Source of the DNA: Thauera terpenica 58Eu
GTDB taxonomy: Bacteria; Pseudomonadota; Gammaproteobacteria; Burkholderiales; Rhodocyclaceae
Direction: 5' to 3'
NCBI RefSeq assembly: GCF_000443165.1
Contig: NZ_ATJV01000125.1
Location: 62,001-126,000, forward strand
DNA: 64,000 nt
In this document: one piece after another, positions 42,946-52,309 of the stretch
How positions within the stretch are numbered: position 1 is the first letter of the stretch
Layout: each line of letters starts with the position of its first letter
Notes under the pieces: generated by a model
What the model saw: the letters and a program-made list of their open reading frames with translations, nothing else
Databases searched by the model: none
What the model was told of the DNA's origin: nothing
Program-made: the position numbers and the translations under genes

Positions 42946-43710
42946 TCAGGCTGGTGGATAAACCCGGAAGTAGAGCTCGCGGCTGGCGTAGGCCATCACC
43001 GGCAGCGTCACCAGCAACAAGGGCAGGATGATGGCGCTGGTGATCGTCACCGTGGCCAGCAGGCAGGCCCAGGTCATGATCACCCCGAAGCGGCTGAACA
43101 CGGCCCTTACGCTGGCCACCACGCCCAACACCAGATCGGCGCGGCGATCGTAGATCAGCGGGATGGAAAAAGCGGATACGGCGAACAGAATGAAGGCCAG
43201 CACTGCTCCCGCGATCGAGCTGAAGAAGACGAAGCGCTGCAGTGCTGCATCGGCCTGTAAAAGCTGTGCCAGCTGAGTCGGCTCGCGACCGACCATGAAG
43301 CCGTAGAGCGTGCTGGCGTCGGTGATCCAGATCAGGAACAGCAGCGCACACACGAATGACACCACCCAGCCGCCGCGCGGCATCTGCCTGAAACCTTTCC
43401 AGATGTCGGCGGCCACCGGCTTCTGTTGCGCCCGCAGGCGGTCCGAAAGGGCAAAGAAGCCAGCCAGCAGGGTAGGGCCGACAAGCATGAAACCGCCCGC
43501 GAAGGACAGGCTGATGGGGGACAGGGAAAGCGACTCCAGAACCACGAACAGGATGGCGCCCAGCACCACGAAGAGCGCCGCATAAGCCATGCTCAGCCCT
43601 GGCATGGCGGAAAACTGACGCCAGCCGCTAGACAGGGAGGCGCCGATGTCTGCGAAGCGCAGGGCGGCAGGCTTGAGGGGTGGCAGGGAGGCGCGGTTGG
43701 GGGCGGACAT
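42946..43710 (-). CDS. DUF2189 family integral membrane protein
   Basis: 254-residue protein with about six membrane helices in pairs: around 40-60 (MAYAALFVVLGAILFVV), 70-90, 112-130, 160-180 and 205-235. The N-terminal Pro-rich segment LPPLKPAALRFADIG and the arrangement fit DUF2189. Function unknown. It lies 50 bases downstream of mltB on the same strand and may belong to that transcript. Confidence 0.82.
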   Translation of the reverse strand: MSAPNRASLPPLKPAALRFADIGASLSSGWRQFSAMPGLSMAYAALFVVLGAILFVVLESLSLSPISLSFAGGFMLVGPTLLAGFFALSDRLRAQQKPVAADIWKGFRQMPRGGWVVSFVCALLFLIWITDASTLYGFMVGREPTQLAQLLQADAALQRFVFFSSIAGAVLAFILFAVSAFSIPLIYDRRADLVLGVVASVRAVFSRFGVIMTWACLLATVTITSAIILPLLLVTLPVMAYASRELYFRVYPPA

Positions 43711-43760
43711 TGCGGTGTGGGCTCCTTCAGGTGAGGGTGATGCCTGATGTGTGGGCGCGA

Positions 43761-44876
43761 TCAGTCCGGCCCTGTGCCTGTGTCGTTGCGCTGAGCATCT
43801 GCTCTTATGGCGTCGACCAGACGGCGCTGGCGTAGTGCCTGGGCCAATTCGAACACCGACATGGCATAGAAGCTGCTGCGGTTGTAGCGTGTGATCACGT
43901 AGAAGTTGCGATAGCCCAGCCAGTACTCGGTTTCAGCGCCCGGTGTCTCCAGGTCCACCAGGGTGGCACGCTGGGCGGCCAGCTCGCCGCGCCGCGTCGT
44001 CACCCCCGCCTTCATCAGCGGCGCGGGCTCCAGCACTGGCTCGATACCAGCTGCCACCAGGGTGGCGAGGTCTGCACCGGCTTCGATGCGGGCTGGTTCG
44101 GCGATCGGCGCGTCGGCCTGCCAGCCATGTACGTGCAGATAGTTGGCCACGCTGCCGATGGCGTCAATCGGGTCGAGGTCGAAATCGATCCGGCCATTGC
44201 CATCGAAGTCCACCGCATAGGCGCGCACGCTGCTGGGCAGAAATTGCGGGTAACCGAGGGCGCCGGCGAAGGAGCCGCTGTATTCGCCCGGGTCGCGCCC
44301 CTGTTCGCGCGCGAGCAGGAACAAGGCTTCGAGTTCGCGCCGGAACAGCTCAGCGCGTGGTGGGTAGTCAAAGGCGAGGGTGGCGAGAGCGGAGAGGGTC
44401 TCGAAGTTGCCGGTGTGACGACCGTACACGGTCTCGACGCCGATGATGGCGACGATGACCTCGGCGGGAACGCCGAACTGGCGCTCGGCGCGCTCCAGGT
44501 CGATGGCGTATTCGTCCCAGAACGCGATGCCGCCGTTGATGCGGCTGTGGTCGAGGAAGCGCGCGCGATAATCCCGCCACGAACGTGCGCCCTTGCGGGT
44601 CGGGGGGGTGATCAGCCTGATCACCGCGGCTTCGTGCTGGGCGCGCGCCAAGGTCGCGCTGACGGCGGCTGGATCGAAACCGTGACGCGTTGCCAGTTCT
44701 TGCGCAAAGCTGCTCACATCGTCGCGCCCGGCAAAGGATGCGAACGTGCTGCCCGCCTGCAGCGCCGTGATCATGGCGATGCAGGCGACGAGGACGCGAG
44801 CTCGGCCAGCGCGTTCTGGTTGTTCACCGCGCGCCCGGGAGCGGCGGCGGCGGAAAAGGCTGGGTGGCAGTGTCAT
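43761..44876 (-). CDS. mltB: Lytic murein transglycosylase B
   Basis: Cuts peptidoglycan glycan strands with formation of 1,6-anhydroMurNAc. 371 residues; an N-terminal hydrophobic segment (VLVACIAMITALQAG) serves as signal or anchor, without a lipobox Cys. Catalytic Glu is E148 in IIGVETVYGRHTGNF, and the MltB-type SFAGALGYPQFLPSS motif follows. The ATG overlaps the tgpA stop by 4 bases (ATGA), so it appears translationally coupled to the moxR operon. Confidence 0.94.
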   Translation of the reverse strand: MTLPPSLFRRRRSRARGEQPERAGRARVLVACIAMITALQAGSTFASFAGRDDVSSFAQELATRHGFDPAAVSATLARAQHEAAVIRLITPPTRKGARSWRDYRARFLDHSRINGGIAFWDEYAIDLERAERQFGVPAEVIVAIIGVETVYGRHTGNFETLSALATLAFDYPPRAELFRRELEALFLLAREQGRDPGEYSGSFAGALGYPQFLPSSVRAYAVDFDGNGRIDFDLDPIDAIGSVANYLHVHGWQADAPIAEPARIEAGADLATLVAAGIEPVLEPAPLMKAGVTTRRGELAAQRATLVDLETPGAETEYWLGYRNFYVITRYNRSSFYAMSVFELAQALRQRRLVDAIRADAQRNDTGTGPD

Positions 44877-46903
44877 GGCAGTCGAAGGGTCTTGATCTTT
44901 CGTATCAGTGCCTGCACCTGCGCGGCGTCGGGCTCAGGCCCGTAGCGCAGGCGTGCGTAGTTGTCGCCAATGGTGCGCATTGCGGCCTCGAGTTCGGGAA
45001 TGGCCAGCGCGACGCGCCGCGCGTAGTCATGCGCTCCCTCCCAGGGCTGGCGCTCCAGCCCACGGCGGGCGAGGCGCTTGCTCAGCCGCCGCCAGGCCCG
45101 ATCGAGCGCATCTTCAGCCTTGCGCTTGCGGCTCGCCCAGATGAAAAGAGCGAGCATCAAGGCGCTCGCGCAGGCCATCAGCGTGCCCGCCAGAACCCAC
45201 ACATCGTCGCCCTGGATGCCGAGACCGGCAAGCAGCTCACGCTGCCTGTCCGGATTGTAGCCAAGAACGCGCTGGTTCCAGGCGTTCGATAGCGCCTCCC
45301 AGCGTAAACGCACGCTGCGCGCCCAGTTGTTCTGGCTCCCGAGGCTGAAAGCCAGGGACTCGCCGGCGGGTAGTGCGGCCGCAAGCCCCTCCTCGATGCG
45401 GCGCGGGGCCGAAACGTAGGTCGGGTCGACGCGCACCCAGCCGCGTCCGGCCAGCCAGACCTCGCTCCAGGCGTGGGCGTCGAGCTGGCGCACGACGAGG
45501 TTGCCGTCGATGGGGTTGATCTCGCCACCCTGATAGCCGGTGACCACACGCGCCGGTACGCCCGCCGCGCGCATCAACACGGTGAAGGCCGACGCAAAGT
45601 GCTCGCAGAACCCGCGCTTGGTGTCGAAGAGGAATTCGTCCACGCTGTCCGTGCCAAGCAGGGGCGGGTCAAGGGTGTAGATGAGCTCGGCGTCGCGCAG
45701 GTGATCGATGGCGCGCTGCAGTATCTGTGCGTCCGAGCTGGCGCCTGCGGCGAGTTCGATGGCAAGCGCCTGGGTGCGTGCGTTGAAGCCGGGTGGCAGC
45801 TGGCGGGCAGCGGCCAGGATCGCCGCGCTTTGCTCCCGACCGACGACGGTGTCGGGGTAGGCATTGAGCGGGTAGCGTGCGCGCACGTGCACGGGCTGAC
45901 GGTCGAGCAGTTGATAGTCGCTTGTGTAGCGCAGCGCTCCACTGCCCGATTCCCGTCCCGCCGCCGGGTCCGGCTCGGCGCTGGCCGTGCCCGGGAAGTC
46001 GAGCGCCAGCAGCCAGCGCCTGGCGTGTGCTTCCAGCGTCAGGGTGTAGTCGATGCGCTCGCCGCCCGGGCTGTAGAAGGGGGTGGCAGCCTCCTGGACG
46101 CGACCTGCGTGCCAGCTGCGGCCGTCGAACTGGCTCAGCACCGGACCCCGCCAGTAGCGCTGCACCGGCGCTGGTGCGCTGCCCGCGAAGCTGGCCCTGA
46201 AGGCGATCGCGCCTGAGGTGCTGAGTGCGCTGATCGACCCCGGGCTCATGGTCTCGGAAAGCCCGGTGCGTGCGCTGAACGCATCCGCGGGCAGTCCCCA
46301 CAAGGGACCTTCAATGCGTGGAAACAACACGAACAGCGCCAGCATGAACGGCAATCCCTGGGCCATCAGCGTGGCTGCGGTACGCACATGCCCGGTCTCG
46401 TGTCCGCGCGGATCGATGAGCGTCACCAGGCTGACGAGGGCGAGCAGCGTCGCACACAGCGCGAGCGCGGCGATGGGCAGGGACTGATCCTCGAAGAAGA
46501 TCGCCAGCTGCAGGAAGAAGCACAGCATCACCGTGGCGCGGACGTCGCGTGCGCTCCTCACTTCGAGCAGCTTGAGGCCCAGCAGCAAGGCCAGCAGCGC
46601 CACCCCGGGGTCCTTGCCGAAGAAATGCCCGAATTCGGCGCGCACGCCGGCTGCCGCCGCCACGGTCAGCAACAGCAGCAGCAGATGCGGCGGTGCCTGC
46701 TTGCCGCGCCACAGCAAAAGTCCGCGCCAGCTCAGCAGCGCCGCGCACAGCGCGATGATCCATGGTGGCAGCCAGCTCACATGCGGAGCCAGGGTCAGCA
46801 GCGCGGTGCCGAGCAGCCAGCTGCCCTGCCGGCGCCCGAGCAAGACCTCGGCGGACGGCTTCTGGCGTTTCCCTGAGTGAGCGCGCAGGCGATCGAGAAT
46901 CAT
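44873..46903 (-). CDS. tgpA: Membrane transglutaminase-like protein TgpA (DUF3488 plus transglutaminase core)
   Basis: 676 residues. About six N-terminal membrane helices (residues 28-200, DUF3488) are followed by a periplasmic transglutaminase-like domain with the full Cys-His-Asp triad: C433 (RGFCEHFASAF), H477 (LDAHAWSEVW) and D493 (VRVDPT). A last helix (about 568-590) and a cytoplasmic tail finish the protein. The Pseudomonas homologue is essential; its substrate is unknown. It overlaps the DUF58 gene by 4 bases upstream and mltB by 4 bases downstream. Confidence 0.92.
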   Translation of the reverse strand: MILDRLRAHSGKRQKPSAEVLLGRRQGSWLLGTALLTLAPHVSWLPPWIIALCAALLSWRGLLLWRGKQAPPHLLLLLLTVAAAAGVRAEFGHFFGKDPGVALLALLLGLKLLEVRSARDVRATVMLCFFLQLAIFFEDQSLPIAALALCATLLALVSLVTLIDPRGHETGHVRTAATLMAQGLPFMLALFVLFPRIEGPLWGLPADAFSARTGLSETMSPGSISALSTSGAIAFRASFAGSAPAPVQRYWRGPVLSQFDGRSWHAGRVQEAATPFYSPGGERIDYTLTLEAHARRWLLALDFPGTASAEPDPAAGRESGSGALRYTSDYQLLDRQPVHVRARYPLNAYPDTVVGREQSAAILAAARQLPPGFNARTQALAIELAAGASSDAQILQRAIDHLRDAELIYTLDPPLLGTDSVDEFLFDTKRGFCEHFASAFTVLMRAAGVPARVVTGYQGGEINPIDGNLVVRQLDAHAWSEVWLAGRGWVRVDPTYVSAPRRIEEGLAAALPAGESLAFSLGSQNNWARSVRLRWEALSNAWNQRVLGYNPDRQRELLAGLGIQGDDVWVLAGTLMACASALMLALFIWASRKRKAEDALDRAWRRLSKRLARRGLERQPWEGAHDYARRVALAIPELEAAMRTIGDNYARLRYGPEPDAAQVQALIRKIKTLRLP

Positions 46904-47928
46904 GATGGAAGGCGCTGAGCGCGCTCGCCGAAATGAGCCAGCGCGCTCAGACAGCGATGCAGGTGATCACGCCCGTTCGCCAAGGGGATGCGGTGCCCGA
47001 CGAGCGTCAAGGAGTAGGCACGTCCGCTGCGCTCGGCGGCGAGCAGCCACGCGCTCAGGCGCGACAGACGCTGCTCGACATCGAGCTGCGCGGGCAGGCT
47101 GGCCCAGTCCAGCGCCAGCTCGCGCCCTTGTTCGCCCGCGAACTGTTTGGTCAGCAGCGGGCCGCCGCGGGCCAGCACCTTCCAGGCGACATGGCGCGGA
47201 GAGTCGGCTGTCTGGTAATTGCGCAGGCTGGAGAAATCCTCGTGCCCGGGCTGCGCACAGGGCTCACCGCCGCCGTTCGCGCTCAGGCTGTCGGGCAGGG
47301 GCGGCGCGTTGCGTTCCGGTGCCGGATAGACGGTGCAGCTGAGCGCAGGGATGAACACGCTCCAGGCGCGCACCAGGCCCAGTGGCCAGCAGGTCTCGAG
47401 CACGCTGCGACCGGCGTCAAGGCGGCCGCGCCGTGTGCTGGCGCAAGTCAATTCGACGACTCGGGTCTCGCCCGCCTTGAGCTCGAAGCGGGCGCTCGCT
47501 TCGCGCAGCCTGAGCCCTAGCGCCGGCAAGCGCGTGGCACGTGAATTGTCGAGCGCGATGCAAAAGGTAGCGGCTTCGCCGGCGAACACCGGCTCGCAGC
47601 GTCCGGGCCGGATACGGATGCCGAGAAGGTTGCGGTAGGCATGGAAGATGCTGGCCAGGCCGGCGCCAGCAAGCACGAACACCAGTCCATAGCCCAGACT
47701 CAAGCTGTAGTTGATCGACGCAATCAGCATCACGAGCAAGGCAGCGGCGAACACCAGCCCGCTGCCCGATGGCAGCACGTAGATGCGGCGGTGGGTGAGC
47801 TCGATCGGCCTGGACTCAGGGTGGCCGCGACGCAGCAGCCAGTGCTCCAGCACGCGACGCAGCGCACCTGCGCCCGGCAAGGCGGACGTGATCGTCTGTC
47901 GCGGCGAGGCCTTTCGTTTTGCCGCCAC
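46900..47928 (-). CDS. DUF58 domain protein
   Basis: 342 residues. Two membrane helices lie near the N-terminus (about 50-90), then a beta-rich region and the DUF58 block, seen here as SLRNYQTADSPRHVAWKVLA. DUF58 proteins resemble a von Willebrand A fold and regularly accompany MoxR ATPases. The start is GTG 47928, 2 bases after the moxR stop. Function is inferred only from the partners. Confidence 0.9.
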   Translation of the reverse strand: MAAKRKASPRQTITSALPGAGALRRVLEHWLLRRGHPESRPIELTHRRIYVLPSGSGLVFAAALLVMLIASINYSLSLGYGLVFVLAGAGLASIFHAYRNLLGIRIRPGRCEPVFAGEAATFCIALDNSRATRLPALGLRLREASARFELKAGETRVVELTCASTRRGRLDAGRSVLETCWPLGLVRAWSVFIPALSCTVYPAPERNAPPLPDSLSANGGGEPCAQPGHEDFSSLRNYQTADSPRHVAWKVLARGGPLLTKQFAGEQGRELALDWASLPAQLDVEQRLSRLSAWLLAAERSGRAYSLTLVGHRIPLANGRDHLHRCLSALAHFGERAQRLPS

Positions 47929-47930
47929 GT

Positions 47931-48848
47931 TCAGGGCAGGGCCACCGCATGCAGCAGGCGCATCAGCGTCGCGCCCGTCACCGGGCGGCCATCGCCAGCG
48001 AGGTGCAGCCGATGGCCGGCAAGGTGGGGGAACAGGCCTTGCACGTCCTCCGGCAGCACGTGGTCGCGGCCCTGCATCAAGGCCCAGGCGCGCGCCACCG
48101 ACAGCAGCCCCAGCCCGGCGCGTGGGCTGAGGCCGGCGCTGAGTTCGGCATCGTGACGGGTGGCCGACAGCAAGGCCTGGACATAATCGATGAGGCGCTC
48201 GGCGACATGCACCGAACGAGCCGCGTGCTGCAAGGCGATCAGGTCATCGGCCTCAAGGGCCGGCGTGTGTCGCTCCAGAAGGCTGCGCCGGTCTTCGCCC
48301 ATGAGCAGGGCACGCTCTGCGAGTGGGTCGGGGTAGCCGAGCCTGATACGCAGCAGAAAACGGTCAAGCTGGCTTTCCGGCAAGGGAAAGGTGCCGACCT
48401 GGTGTGCCGGATTCTGCGTGGCGATGACGAAGAAGGGCTCAGGCAGATCGAAGGTGTTGCCGTCAGCGGTGACCTGACGCTCTCCCATGGCCTCGAGCAG
48501 GGCGCTTTGGGTCTTGGGTGAAGCGCGATTGATCTCATCGGCCAGCACCAGTTGCGCGAACACGGGCCCGGGGTGAAAGCGGAAAGCGCTGGTGTCGCGA
48601 TCGAATATCGACACGCCGATGATGTCGGCCGGCAGCAAGTCGCTGGTGAACTGGATGCGCTGGAATTGCAAGCCCATCAATTGTGCGAGGGTGTGGGCGA
48701 GGGTGGTCTTGCCCACTCCGGGTACGTCCTCGATCAGCAGGTGGCCGCGTGCGATCACGCAGGCGAGGGCGAGGCGGATCTCGTGATCCTTGCCGAGAAT
48801 GATCTGATTTGCTGCTTCGAGCAGGCGATTGAGGCGGGCTGTGGGCAT
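47931..48848 (-). CDS. MoxR-family AAA+ ATPase
   Basis: 305 residues. Walker A is in LLIEDVPGVGKTTLAHTLA and Walker B in LVLADEINRASPKTQSALLEAM; sensor 1 reads FFVIATQNPAHQVGTFPLPE. MoxR ATPases act as chaperone-like remodellers of partner proteins, here presumably the DUF58 protein. First gene of the moxR-DUF58-tgpA-mltB run, divergent from the deacetylase-family gene. Confidence 0.95.
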   Translation of the reverse strand: MPTARLNRLLEAANQIILGKDHEIRLALACVIARGHLLIEDVPGVGKTTLAHTLAQLMGLQFQRIQFTSDLLPADIIGVSIFDRDTSAFRFHPGPVFAQLVLADEINRASPKTQSALLEAMGERQVTADGNTFDLPEPFFVIATQNPAHQVGTFPLPESQLDRFLLRIRLGYPDPLAERALLMGEDRRSLLERHTPALEADDLIALQHAARSVHVAERLIDYVQALLSATRHDAELSAGLSPRAGLGLLSVARAWALMQGRDHVLPEDVQGLFPHLAGHRLHLAGDGRPVTGATLMRLLHAVALP

Positions 48849-48882
48849 CCAGACGACACTGTGAAATTGATCGTGAAGCGGT

Positions 48883-48888
48883 GATAAT
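48883..48888 (+). promoter_or_regulatory. Putative -10 box upstream of the deacetylase-family gene
   Basis: GATAAT followed by AGGCG, 115 bases before the start codon and 35 bases upstream of moxR on the other strand. No good -35. Confidence 0.3.
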
Positions 48889-49003
48889 AGGCGACAAAGA
48901 TCGTCATTCCGCGCGGTCGCTTGATGCGGAGCAGGCGAAAAATGAAAGGTATCCCGTTGGAGGGATCACCGCTTCGAATGTTCAATACAGGAGAGGGAGG
49001 AGT

Positions 49004-49930
49004 ATGACGACCACGGCATTCATCACGCATCGCGACTGTTGGCTGCATGACATGGGGTCGATGCACCCCGAATGCCCTGACCGCCTCGCCGCGATCAACG
49101 ATCGATTGATTGCGGCCGGGCTGGACATGTACATCTCCTTTTACGATGCACCTGTCGCCACCCACGAACAGATCACGCGCGCCCACTCCCAGAGCTACCT
49201 CGACGAACTGCTGAGCAGCGTGCCCGAGCACGGCATACGCCACCTTGACCCGGATACGGCGATGAGCCCGGGAACCATGAAAGCGGCTCTGCGCTCCGCC
49301 GGTGCGGGGGTGCTGGCGACCGACATGGTGATCGCGGGTGAAATCGAGAACGCGTTCTGTGCGGTGCGCCCGCCCGGACACCATGCCGAGCGCGGGAAGG
49401 CCATGGGCTTCTGTTTCATCAACAACGTCGCCGTGGCCGCGCGCCATGCCCTTGAGGTGCATGGGCTCGAGCGCGTGGCGATCGTGGACTTCGACGTGCA
49501 TCACGGCAACGGCACCGCGGACATCTTCAGCGACGATCCACGCGTGATGATGGCGGGCATCTTCCAGCATCCCTTCTATCCCTACAGCGGTGCCGATCGT
49601 CAGCCGGCCCACATGTGCAACGTGCCCTTGCCAGCGGGCACGCGTGGTGATGGCTTCCGCCAGGTGTTCAGCGACATCATCGTTCCCGCGTTGCGCAGCC
49701 ACAATCCGCAGATGATCTTCATCTCGGCCGGTTTCGATGCGCACTACGAGGACGACATGGGTTCGATGGGCTTGCTCGAGGCCGACTACATCTGGGCAAC
49801 GGACCAGCTCAAGGGCGTTGCCGAGGACTGCGGTCACACGCGCATCGTGTCGGTGCTTGAAGGCGGTTACTCGCTGTCTGCGCTGGGGCGTTCGGTCGTC
49901 GCCCACGTCAAGGCACTGGCAGGTCTTTGA
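49004..49930 (+). CDS. Histone-deacetylase-family (arginase-fold) amidohydrolase
   Basis: 308-residue zinc hydrolase of the HDAC / acetylpolyamine amidohydrolase superfamily. The conserved segments are RPPGHHAERGKAMGFCFINN, VDFDVHHGNGT (metal ligands Asp and His) and ISAGFDAHYED. Bacterial members deacetylate small molecules such as polyamines, or acyl-lysine; the substrate is not evident here. ATG 49004 has an excellent gggaggag box; the frame is open further upstream without support. Confidence 0.92.
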   Translation: MTTTAFITHRDCWLHDMGSMHPECPDRLAAINDRLIAAGLDMYISFYDAPVATHEQITRAHSQSYLDELLSSVPEHGIRHLDPDTAMSPGTMKAALRSAGAGVLATDMVIAGEIENAFCAVRPPGHHAERGKAMGFCFINNVAVAARHALEVHGLERVAIVDFDVHHGNGTADIFSDDPRVMMAGIFQHPFYPYSGADRQPAHMCNVPLPAGTRGDGFRQVFSDIIVPALRSHNPQMIFISAGFDAHYEDDMGSMGLLEADYIWATDQLKGVAEDCGHTRIVSVLEGGYSLSALGRSVVAHVKALAGL

Positions 49931-50013
49931 GCCCGAAATATCCGCAAACGTTCTTGTGTCCCGCGTGCGCGCTTAAAAATACGCGCCGCGCTGGTCGCGA
50001 GACGGTGATCGGT

Positions 50014-50019
50014 TAGAAT
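50014..50019 (+). promoter_or_regulatory. Putative -10 box for dapA
   Basis: TAGAAT followed by CCGCC, 27 bases before dapA. No convincing -35. Confidence 0.38.
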
Positions 50020-50046
50020 CCGCCTTTTAACGTTCCGCTCAAGACC

Positions 50047-50925
50047 ATGATTACCGGATCGCTTGTCGCAATCGTCACGCCCATGCTCGACGATGGGAGC
50101 CTGGACTACCCTCGTCTGCGTAGCCTCATTGACTGGCATGTCGCCGAGGGCAGCGACGGCATCGTCATCGTCGGCACCACCGGCGAGTCGCCTACGGTCG
50201 ATGTGGACGAGCACTGCGAGCTCATTCGCGTTGCTGTCGAGCATGCCGCCGGGCGGCTGCCGGTGGTGGCGGGCACGGGGGCCAACTCCACCGCCGAAGC
50301 GGTTGAGCTCGCGCGTTTTGCCGAGCAGGCGGGCGCTGCGGCGCATCTGTCGGTCGTGCCCTACTACAACCGCCCGACTCAGGAAGGCCTCTACCGTCAT
50401 TTCCGCACTATTGCGGAATCGGTGGAGCTGCCGCTGATCCTCTACAACGTGCCGGGTCGCACTGTTGCCGACCTGGCTAACGACACCGTGCTGCGTCTGA
50501 CCGAGGTGCCGAACATCGTCGGTCTCAAGGACGCGACCGGCAACCTCGATCGTGCCTGCGACCTCATCGAGCGCGTGCCTGCGGGCTTTGCGCTCTACAG
50601 CGGTGACGACATGTCCTGCGCGGCCTTCCTCATGCTGGGCGGACATGGCACGATCTCGGTGACCGCCAATGTGGCGCCGCGTGCGATGCACGAATTGTGC
50701 GTCGCTGCCGCGGCAGGCGACATGCACGGCTTGCGTGCAACGAATGCTCCGCTCACCGGCTTGCATCGTGACCTGTTCTGCGAAGCCAACCCAATTCCGG
50801 TCAAGTGGGCGGTGGCGCGCATGGGACTGATCGGCGATGGCATACGCCTGCCGCTCACCCAACTCTCCGAGTCCTGCCACGAGCGCGTGCTGAAGGCGAT
50901 GCGCAAGGCCGGCATTCCGGTCTGA
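50047..50925 (+). CDS. dapA: 4-hydroxy-tetrahydrodipicolinate synthase
   Basis: Class I aldolase condensing pyruvate and aspartate semialdehyde in the lysine / diaminopimelate pathway. 292 residues. The Schiff-base lysine is K161 in [13 protein letters not shown]; the GTTGESPT and [14 protein letters not shown] motifs are present. It is followed by bamC after 26 bases, the conserved dapA-bamC pair. Confidence 0.98.
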   Translation: MITGSLVAIVTPMLDDGSLDYPRLRSLIDWHVAEGSDGIVIVGTTGESPTVDVDEHCELIRVAVEHAAGRLPVVAGTGANSTAEAVELARFAEQAGAAAHLSVVPYYNRPTQEGLYRHFRTIAESVELPLILYNVPGRTVADLANDTVLRLTEVPNIVGLKDATGNLDRACDLIERVPAGFALYSGDDMSCAAFLMLGGHGTISVTANVAPRAMHELCVAAAAGDMHGLRATNAPLTGLHRDLFCEANPIPVKWAVARMGLIGDGIRLPLTQLSESCHERVLKAMRKAGIPV

Positions 50926-50951
50926 TCCGAAACTCTCTCTGCAGGAAACTC

Positions 50952-52091
50952 ATGAATCGCTCCATGCGCACTTCCGCCTCACTCATCGCGCTGTCGCTGG
51001 CGCTTGCCGGCTGCTCGACCTCACTGTTCGAGTCCAAGCGCATCGACTACAAGAGCGCAAAGCAGATGCCGCAAACGCTCGAGATCCCGCCTGATCTCAC
51101 TGCGCCCACACGCGACGATCGCTTCGCCGTCCCTGACGTCTCGCCACGTGGGGTGGCAACCTACTCCGCTTACAACGCAGACCGCAGTGGCCAGCCCAGC
51201 GCAGCGGGCGCTACTGATGTGCTCGCCACCCCCGATACCATGCGCATCGAGCGTGCCGGCAGCCAGCGCTGGCTGGTGGTCGCGGGAGTGCCGGAACAGC
51301 TGTGGCCAGAGATCAAGGATTTCTGGCTCGAACTGGGCTTCATCCTCAATGTCGACAGCCCGGAAATCGGCGTCATGGAAACCGACTGGGCCGAAGATCG
51401 CGCAAAGATTCCGCAGGACTTCATCCGCTCCACCCTGGGCAAGGTGCTCGACGGCATGTTCTCCACGCCCGAGCGCGACAAGTTTCGCACCCGGCTGGAG
51501 AAAGGCAAGGACGCCGGCACGGTGGAGATCTACATCAGCCATCGCGGCATGATGGAGATCTACCCCACCGAAGCCAAGGACTCGACGATCTGGCAACCGC
51601 GCCCGGCTGATCCCGAACTCGAAGCGGAGATGCTGCGCCGCCTGATGGTCCGTCTGGGGGCTGAGGAGGCGCGTGCCGACGCTGCACTGAGCTCCGCACC
51701 GACCGCAGAGCGCGCGCGCATCACCGCCGGCAGCGACGGACAGGTCAGCCTGAGCATGGAAGAGCCCTTCGATCGCGCCTGGCGTCGGGTCGGGCTGGCG
51801 CTCGATCGCATCGGCTTCACGGTTGAAGACCGCGACCGCGCGCAAGGGCTTTATTTCGTGCGCTATGTCGATCCGGACGCCGACAACAAGAGCCCGAGCA
51901 AGGGCTTCCTGTCGCGCCTTGCGTTCTGGCGCAGTGACGACAAGCCGGTACAGGGCGGCAGCGAATATCGCCTGCATGTGCAAGGCAAGGGCGAGGACTC
52001 GCAGGTGACGGTGCTCACGCGTGAAGGCGGCGCGGATGTCTCGGAGACGGCCAAGCGCATCCTGGGCTTGCTGCAGAACGAGCTGCGCTGA
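50952..52091 (+). CDS. bamC: Outer-membrane assembly lipoprotein BamC
   Basis: Lipoprotein subunit of the BAM complex that inserts beta-barrel proteins. 379 residues, lipobox LALAGC with C21. The N-terminal unstructured stretch (KQMPQTLEIPPDLTAP) matches the BamC segment that contacts BamD; two helix-grip domains follow. ATG 50952 follows a gcaggaaa box. Confidence 0.93.
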   Translation: MNRSMRTSASLIALSLALAGCSTSLFESKRIDYKSAKQMPQTLEIPPDLTAPTRDDRFAVPDVSPRGVATYSAYNADRSGQPSAAGATDVLATPDTMRIERAGSQRWLVVAGVPEQLWPEIKDFWLELGFILNVDSPEIGVMETDWAEDRAKIPQDFIRSTLGKVLDGMFSTPERDKFRTRLEKGKDAGTVEIYISHRGMMEIYPTEAKDSTIWQPRPADPELEAEMLRRLMVRLGAEEARADAALSSAPTAERARITAGSDGQVSLSMEEPFDRAWRRVGLALDRIGFTVEDRDRAQGLYFVRYVDPDADNKSPSKGFLSRLAFWRSDDKPVQGGSEYRLHVQGKGEDSQVTVLTREGGADVSETAKRILGLLQNELR

Positions 52092-52142
52092 GTATTTAGA
52101 CACTGCGCGCGCCCCAGACGCGCTCCACGTCCCAGCAAGAGA

Positions 52143-52174
52143 CAGAAAAGCCGGCCTTGAAGCCGGCTTTTCTG
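52143..52174. terminator. Terminator hairpin downstream of bamC
   Basis: A perfect 13-bp stem, cagaaaagccggc / gccggcttttctg, with a 6-base loop. TTTT runs within the arms on both strands make it usable for bamC and for roxA on the other strand. Confidence 0.75.
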
Positions 52175-52309
52175 CATTCTGAGCTGCGCTCGAGGATTAC
52201 TGATCGAGGATGACTCCTTGGCCGCGGCCTTGGTGCCATCCACAGCGCTTTCGGCTGCGTCGACCTTGATCGCCTCTGTGCCCCGGTCCCTCTGTATTCC
52301 TCAGCGCTT

